From Kushneria phyllosphaerae (lineage in GTDB: Bacteria > Pseudomonadota > Gammaproteobacteria > Pseudomonadales > Halomonadaceae), in contig NZ_ONZI01000004.1 of the NCBI RefSeq assembly GCF_900312995.1, positions 558,001-622,000 of the forward strand: a DNA stretch of 64,000 nt. Direction: 5' to 3'. The notes under the pieces are model-generated. The model was not told the origin of the DNA. It worked only from the letters and a program-made list of their open reading frames with translations, and ran no database searches. The translations under genes and the position numbers were made by a program. This document shows, piece by piece, positions 57,857 through 64,000 of the stretch (position 1 is its first letter; each line of letters starts with the position of its first letter).

Positions 57857-59344
57857 ATGGCCTCACTTCTACAGCGTCGCGGTGTCAGTTCGCTTCTGGC
57901 CCTGCTGGCCGGTGCACTGACGACACTGACCTTCGCCCCCTTTGACCTCTGGGGGCTTGGCCCCGTGGCACTGGCCGTGTTTTATATTGTGCTTCAGCAC
58001 ATCAACATGCGACAGACACTATGGCGTGGATGGCTGTTTGGCGTGGGCATGTTTGGCAGCGGCGCGTCATGGGTGTATGTCTCGATCCATGACTATGGCA
58101 ATACCGGTGGGCCGCTGGCCATTGTGCTGACGGGGCTCTTTATCGTCACGATGGCGCTGTTTGTGATGCTTCCGGCGCTGTTGCACCGCCTCTGCGCCGC
58201 GTCGAAGCTGGACATTGTGGCCTTTGCCGGGGCCTGGGCACTGGGTGAGGCCTTTCGAAGCTGGGCCTTTACCGGCTTCCCCTGGCTCTTTCTGGGCAGT
58301 GCCCACGTCAGCTCGCCACTTGCCAGTCTGGCACCGCTTGGCGGCGTCTATCTTGTCTCGCTGGTCGTGTCACTGAGTGGTGCGCTGCTGGCCAGAACCC
58401 TGATATCCCGACACTGGTGGCTGCTGGCACCGCTGGCAGTCCTGTGGCTGATACCACTGGCCCTGCCCACACAATGGGCCCGACCCGTCGGCGATGACGT
58501 GACCGTGTCTCTGGTACAGGGCGATCTGGCACAGCTGAGCAAGTGGACACCCGACGGGCAGCGTGATGCGGTCAACACTTATTTCAGCCTGACCCGCCAG
58601 CAGGCGCTGGACAGTGATCTTGTCATCTGGCCGGAAACGGCGCTGCCCATGCTGGAACAGCAGGCCATGCCGTTTTTGCAGCGCGTGCAGTCGACCCTGC
58701 CTGCAGACAGCACGCTGATGACCGGCATCATGCAGCGCGATCAAAACGGCATGTTTTACAACAGCATGATTGCTCTGGGGGACACGCCCGGGCAGTACCG
58801 AAAGGCGCACCTGGTGCCCTTTGGCGAATATCTGCCGCTGGAGCCACTGCTGGGCGGGCTGTTGAAGATATTCAATATCCCGATGGGCAACATCGGCGCC
58901 GGCAGCCATGATCAGCCGCCGCTGCAGGCGCATGGGCTGCGTCTGGGCGTGGCCATCTGCTATGAAATCGTCTATCCCGATCTGGTACGACAGCGCGCCA
59001 AAAACGCCAACGCACTGGTGACCATTTCCAATGACACCTGGTTTGGCCACTCCATCGGGCCACTGCAGCACATGCAGATGGCCCAGCTCAGGGCGCTGGA
59101 AAACAATCGCTATCTGCTCAGGGCCACCAACAATGGCATGACGGCCATCGTGGCCCCGGATGGCCGGCTCCAGGCGCAGGCGCCACGTTTTGAGCCGGCA
59201 GTGCTCAATGGCACTATCCGCCCCATGGAAGGGCTGACACCCTTTACGAAGACGGGCAGCTGGCCTGCGCTACTCCTGGCACTGTTAATGTTGCTGTGCG
59301 GTGGTATCTTGCGCACTCACCGGCGTGATCAAACCGCCCACTGA
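57857..59344 (+). CDS. lnt: Apolipoprotein N-acyltransferase
   Basis: Inner-membrane enzyme that adds the third acyl chain to lipoproteins. Predicted six N-terminal helices (to about residue 205) precede a nitrilase-like periplasmic domain with the triad E260 (IWPETALP), K316 (YRKAHLVPFGE) and C368 (VAICYEIVYPD), followed by a C-terminal helix. The 495-residue length (ATG at 57857, AGGA 6 bases upstream) fits; a start at 57821 lies within the upstream hairpin. It ends the conserved miaB-ybeZYX-lnt block. Confidence 0.95.
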   Translation: MASLLQRRGVSSLLALLAGALTTLTFAPFDLWGLGPVALAVFYIVLQHINMRQTLWRGWLFGVGMFGSGASWVYVSIHDYGNTGGPLAIVLTGLFIVTMALFVMLPALLHRLCAASKLDIVAFAGAWALGEAFRSWAFTGFPWLFLGSAHVSSPLASLAPLGGVYLVSLVVSLSGALLARTLISRHWWLLAPLAVLWLIPLALPTQWARPVGDDVTVSLVQGDLAQLSKWTPDGQRDAVNTYFSLTRQQALDSDLVIWPETALPMLEQQAMPFLQRVQSTLPADSTLMTGIMQRDQNGMFYNSMIALGDTPGQYRKAHLVPFGEYLPLEPLLGGLLKIFNIPMGNIGAGSHDQPPLQAHGLRLGVAICYEIVYPDLVRQRAKNANALVTISNDTWFGHSIGPLQHMQMAQLRALENNRYLLRATNNGMTAIVAPDGRLQAQAPRFEPAVLNGTIRPMEGLTPFTKTGSWPALLLALLMLLCGGILRTHRRDQTAH

Positions 59345-59374
59345 TTTCCTGATGCCCTGGCAGAGACTTTGACC

Positions 59375-60118
59375 ATGCTGACGCTTTTAAAGATGTATCT
59401 CCTGCCGCCGGGCATCATTATCGTGGCGCTGTTGTTCGCCCTGGTTGTCGTGTGGCACTGGCGCCGGCGCTGGGGACGACGGCTGGGCATCGCGATTGTG
59501 CTGGTCTTCTGGGCGCTGTCCACCTCACGAGTGGCCACCCTGCTGATGGACCCGCTTGAAACCTCCGTGCCCATCGCCACACAGACGCAATGGAAGCAGG
59601 CGCAGGCCATCGTGATTCTCAGCGGTGGGCGCCTGTTCGGACAATATCAGCTCAATGACTTTGACGATGTCACCCCGATGGCCATGCAGCGCCTGGCCGA
59701 TGGGGCACGCATCAAGCGTGAGACGGACCTGCCGGTACTGATCGCCGGCGGCGGCGGGCGGCGCGGCACACGTCATCCGCCGGAAGCGGATCTCATGGCG
59801 TTTCGCTTTGAAAGCAGCTTTGGTTTGCCGACCCGCTGGCGCGAAGTGCAAAGCCATAATACGGAGCAGAACGCCCTGTATAGCGCCCGTATACTGCGCG
59901 AGCAAAACATCGACACCGTGATTCTGGTAACCAGCGCCTGGCACATGCCGCGCGCCAAACGTGCCTTTGAAAATGAAGGCCTGACCGTTTTGGCTGCCCC
60001 TACCGGATTTACGGCGCGCGCAGGCTTTGGCCCGCGCAGTTTCTCACCGGACATGACCGCCCTGAGCAACAGCTACTGGGCCCTGCATGAATATATCGGC
60101 CTGCTGGTCGGAAGGTAG
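59375..60118 (+). CDS. YdcF/ElyC-like DUF218 membrane protein
   Basis: A 247-residue protein with two N-terminal hydrophobic segments (about residues 1-25 and 40-60) and a DUF218 domain (about 78-225). AIVILSGGRL, LPVLIAGGGGRRGTRHPPEADL, HNTEQNALYSARILRE and VILVTSAWHMPRAKRAFE are the family motifs. Relatives include ElyC and SanA, tied to envelope-polysaccharide metabolism. The ATG at 59375 is preceded by a weak AGAGAC; an in-frame TTG at 59369 is adjacent. It is 30 bases after lnt. Confidence 0.85.
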   Translation: MLTLLKMYLLPPGIIIVALLFALVVVWHWRRRWGRRLGIAIVLVFWALSTSRVATLLMDPLETSVPIATQTQWKQAQAIVILSGGRLFGQYQLNDFDDVTPMAMQRLADGARIKRETDLPVLIAGGGGRRGTRHPPEADLMAFRFESSFGLPTRWREVQSHNTEQNALYSARILREQNIDTVILVTSAWHMPRAKRAFENEGLTVLAAPTGFTARAGFGPRSFSPDMTALSNSYWALHEYIGLLVGR

Positions 60119-60249
60119 AAGGCGAGGTGTCCTGGGGTCGTCCCTGACAACGTGGGTGGCGCTTTAACGGGAGCGGGCGGGTACGGCTGATGTCAAACTG
60201 ATCGAGCAGGCATCCTTTGTATGCTGATTACTCGTTCAGGAAAGCGACC

Positions 60250-61659
60250 ATGTCCAATAACAATGACGCCAGCCTATCGAGCAGCGGGCCCTCCCGCTCT
60301 CCCCTGTCTGAACCCCTGTCGCCGGAAAGACGCAAGGCGATGCATCAGGTGATCGTCGCCTCGGCGATCGGTAACTTCGTTGAATGGTTTGATTTTGCCA
60401 CCTACGGCTTTCTCGCCATCATCATTGCCCAGCACTTTTTCCCGCCGGGCGAGCCGGCACTCGCTCTGCTGCAGACCTTTGCCGTATTTGCCGTCTCCTT
60501 TGCCCTGCGCCCGATCGGTGGACTCTTTTTTGGCAAGCTCGGTGATCGCATCGGGCGCAAGCGTGTACTGGCCATTACCATACTGATGATGGCCGGGGCG
60601 ACCGCGCTGATCGGGGTACTGCCCACCTATGGCGCCATCGGTATCGCCGCGCCAATGCTGCTGGCGCTGGCACGCTGCATTCAGGGGTTTTCGGCCGGCG
60701 GCGAATATGCCGGGGCCTGTACCTATGTGCTGGAGCATGCACCTACGCACCAGAAGGCGCGCTATGGCAGCCTGATTCCCGTCTCCACTTTCATGGCCTT
60801 TGGCTGTGCCGCCGGGCTGACCCTGCTGTTAAGCACGGTCATGTCGGACGGGACCATGCAGGCCTGGGGGTGGCGCATCCCGTTTTTGATCGCCGCACCA
60901 CTGGGCCTGATCGGTTTGTACATGCGACTTCATCTGGAAGAGTCGCCCGCCTTCAAGGCCCTGCAGAAAGCCCCTGAAACGCCCCATGCCACGCTCAACG
61001 AAACTGTCAAAACACATGGCGCGACCATTGTGTGTCTGAGTGCGTTCATTTCCGCCACGGCACTGTCGTTTTACATGTTCACGACCTATCTGGTGACCTA
61101 CATGCAGGTCACGGGTAACGCCACCCGTACCACGGCACTGCTGGCCAGTCTCGGGGCGCTGGTATTCTCGGGGCTGCTGTGTCCGGTGATAGGACGACTG
61201 TCGGATCGCATCGGGCGTCGGAGCACCATACGCGGTGCCTGCCTGTGTCTGATGGTGGCAGTCTTTCCGGCCTACTATCTGGCCGGCAGTGGCGAGCTGC
61301 TGCCCGCCATGCTGGGCGCGTCGCTGCTGGCCATTGGCGCTGTCATGTGTGGCGTGGTGACCGCCGTGCTGCTCGCCGAGCAGTTTCCGACACGCGTGCG
61401 CTATACCGCCTCGGCCCTTTGTTACAACGTGGCCTACACCATCTTTGGGGGGACGGCGCCACTAATCGCCACGTGGCTGATCACGCTGACCGGCCACTCT
61501 CTGGCACCTGCTTTTTACCTGATCGCCATTGCCTTGCTGGCCTTCATTGGCGGGTCACGTCTGCCGGAATCCTCGCAGCGCGCGCTGGATGATAATGAGG
61601 CGAGCTGGCATGACCAGCCCGTCGGCTCGCATCACAAGACAGCAACCACCTCCTCCTGA
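60250..61659 (+). CDS. MFS transporter, metabolite:H+ symporter (MHS) family
   Basis: Inner-membrane transporter, 469 residues, with 12 predicted helices. The motif GGLFFGKLGDRIGRKRVLA and the second-half repeat GRLSDRIGRR are the MFS signatures, and NFVEWFDFATYGFLA (about residues 40-54) is typical of MHS symporters such as ProP and KgtP. Substrates could be organic acids or compatible solutes. AGGAAAG lies upstream of the ATG at 60250. The halophile context makes an osmolyte plausible, but no sequence proof exists. Confidence 0.88.
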   Translation: MSNNNDASLSSSGPSRSPLSEPLSPERRKAMHQVIVASAIGNFVEWFDFATYGFLAIIIAQHFFPPGEPALALLQTFAVFAVSFALRPIGGLFFGKLGDRIGRKRVLAITILMMAGATALIGVLPTYGAIGIAAPMLLALARCIQGFSAGGEYAGACTYVLEHAPTHQKARYGSLIPVSTFMAFGCAAGLTLLLSTVMSDGTMQAWGWRIPFLIAAPLGLIGLYMRLHLEESPAFKALQKAPETPHATLNETVKTHGATIVCLSAFISATALSFYMFTTYLVTYMQVTGNATRTTALLASLGALVFSGLLCPVIGRLSDRIGRRSTIRGACLCLMVAVFPAYYLAGSGELLPAMLGASLLAIGAVMCGVVTAVLLAEQFPTRVRYTASALCYNVAYTIFGGTAPLIATWLITLTGHSLAPAFYLIAIALLAFIGGSRLPESSQRALDDNEASWHDQPVGSHHKTATTSS

Positions 61660-61663
61660 TCGA

Positions 61664-62245
61664 TCAGGACCCCGCGCGCTGAAAATAGCGATGGCCACAC
61701 TGGTGGCAGGGCTCAAGCAGCTGTCGATAGTGCAGGATGACAGGATGCTCGCAGTGAACGCAGGACATGCGGCCCGGTGCCACCACTTCACCTTCGGTAT
61801 AATCAGCGCGCGCCACTTCGAGCTCTTCCTCAAAGCGCCTCTGATCCAGCGCGGTGCGATCGGCCACCGACAAAAGCCCCTGGCGCAAGCGATCGGACAG
61901 CAGGCTCAGGTCGATCCCCAGAAAGCCTGCCAGGCTCTCCCCGCCACTGACCAGATAGCGTCGAAACTCGCTGACGTCACGCTCCACCCAGGCCCGCAGG
62001 ATGGCCAGCTCATCAAGGGTAAACTCCTCGACTTCCGCCTCAAAGCTCAACGCTTCATCAAGCTCCTCCTGCATCCCTTCACGGGACAGTGAGTCGCTGC
62101 GGCTGTTAAAGCGCGCCACAATACGTTCATAGGCCTCCGAGAGGCGCCCGGAACCGTGATCGCCAGAGATCTCGCCCGAGGCATCATTTTGCGGGGTTGC
62201 AGGCGCGATATCGTTGTCTCTTGCGGGTTTGTCATGCTCAGCCAT
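61664..62245 (-). CDS. ybeL: Zinc-ribbon protein, DUF1451 (YbeL type)
   Basis: A 193-residue acidic cytosolic protein with a C-terminal zinc ribbon formed by two CxxC pairs (CVHCEH and CHQCGH, about residues 163-186). AGGAG lies 8 bases before the ATG. E. coli ybeL is also adjacent to leuS, in the opposite orientation, as here. The function is unknown. Its stop is 4 bases from the convergent transporter stop. Confidence 0.85.
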   Translation of the reverse strand: MAEHDKPARDNDIAPATPQNDASGEISGDHGSGRLSEAYERIVARFNSRSDSLSREGMQEELDEALSFEAEVEEFTLDELAILRAWVERDVSEFRRYLVSGGESLAGFLGIDLSLLSDRLRQGLLSVADRTALDQRRFEEELEVARADYTEGEVVAPGRMSCVHCEHPVILHYRQLLEPCHQCGHRYFQRAGS

Positions 62246-62489
62246 GGCCCTGCTCCTTGCGTGTGTGTTTGACGATGGAAACGTCGCGGCTCGGGCCTAC
62301 CTGTCACTGGCCGAGTCGGGTATCCTTGATCACCACCAGCGGCCGAATCGATGTCGTCCTTTCAAGCATTGACGGCTCAGGGCGCGCTGTCCAGAACGAT
62401 GTTGATCACATCATGACGTCGTTTCGCTGCCTCGACTATCGGTCATTCGGCCCGCATACATTTTCAGGGCGTCGCTGCCCAACGCCTAA

Positions 62490-64000
<1,511 letters not shown>

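Overview
The window is one contiguous stretch of a gammaproteobacterial chromosome, moderately GC-rich and densely coded. The mix of a glycine-betaine synthesis operon (betIBA), acidic protein tails, CTC-type ribosomal protein L25 and the core blocks prs-rplY-pth-ychF and miaB-ybeZ-ybeY-ybeX-lnt...leuS suggests a moderately halophilic Halomonadaceae member (Halomonas/Kushneria/Chromohalobacter type). That placement is inferred from gene content, not from a database match. I see no prophage, transposase, CRISPR array or rRNA operon.

Layout. 1-3633: tail of prs, then rplY, pth, a DMT exporter and ychF. 3651-3808: a tRNA-Met unit with promoter and terminator. 3829-7523: aminopeptidase apeB (-) and tail-specific protease prc (+). 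7524-8800: an AT-rich interval with a small orphan ORF, a degenerate 17-bp tandem array and a minus-strand tRNA cluster (Met, Asn, Asn). 8962-12998: betIBA behind a BetI-like operator. 13016-14965: edd with a HexR-like box. 15209-22732: an RND pump operon (mdtABC type). 22903-24927: a porin and a GNAT protein. 25031-30171: ugpBAECQ (glycerol-3-phosphate uptake and phosphodiesterase) behind three 11-bp PhoB-type repeats. 30238-35291: trpC, trpD, trpG, trpE and gph on the minus strand, with a candidate Trp-rich leader peptide before trpE. 35514-36812: ndh. 37028-44217: a LacI regulator with a perfect 20-bp palindromic operator, a KguE-like protein, a 2-ketoaldonate reductase, and on the opposite strand a three-subunit membrane FAD dehydrogenase (gluconate 2-dehydrogenase type). 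44460-45765: yhbQ, rpe and a 58-residue unknown protein. 45938-47665: ggt. 47852-51591: sulfate ABC importer sbp-cysT-cysW-cysA. 51655-53495: tpm, ygiM and a DUF1820 protein. 53826-59344: miaB, ybeZ, ybeY, ybeX, lnt. 59375-64000: a YdcF-like protein, an MHS-family transporter, ybeL and the 5' part of leuS.

How the genes work together. Sugar acid metabolism recurs: periplasmic oxidation by the dehydrogenase triad, a reductase for keto-aldonates, and Edd for the Entner-Doudoroff route. Uptake systems for organic phosphate (ugp, probably PhoB-controlled) and sulfate (sbp-cysTWA) are complete. Osmoprotection is represented by betIBA.

The most interesting non-coding signals are the putative trpE leader peptide, the Pho-box triplet, the 17-bp array beside the tRNA cluster, the 9-bp in-frame repeats in the cytochrome signal peptide, and the LacI operator. 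None amounts to a clearly new system. The best candidates for something undescribed are the 17-bp array with its orphan small protein and the incomplete ketogluconate cluster.
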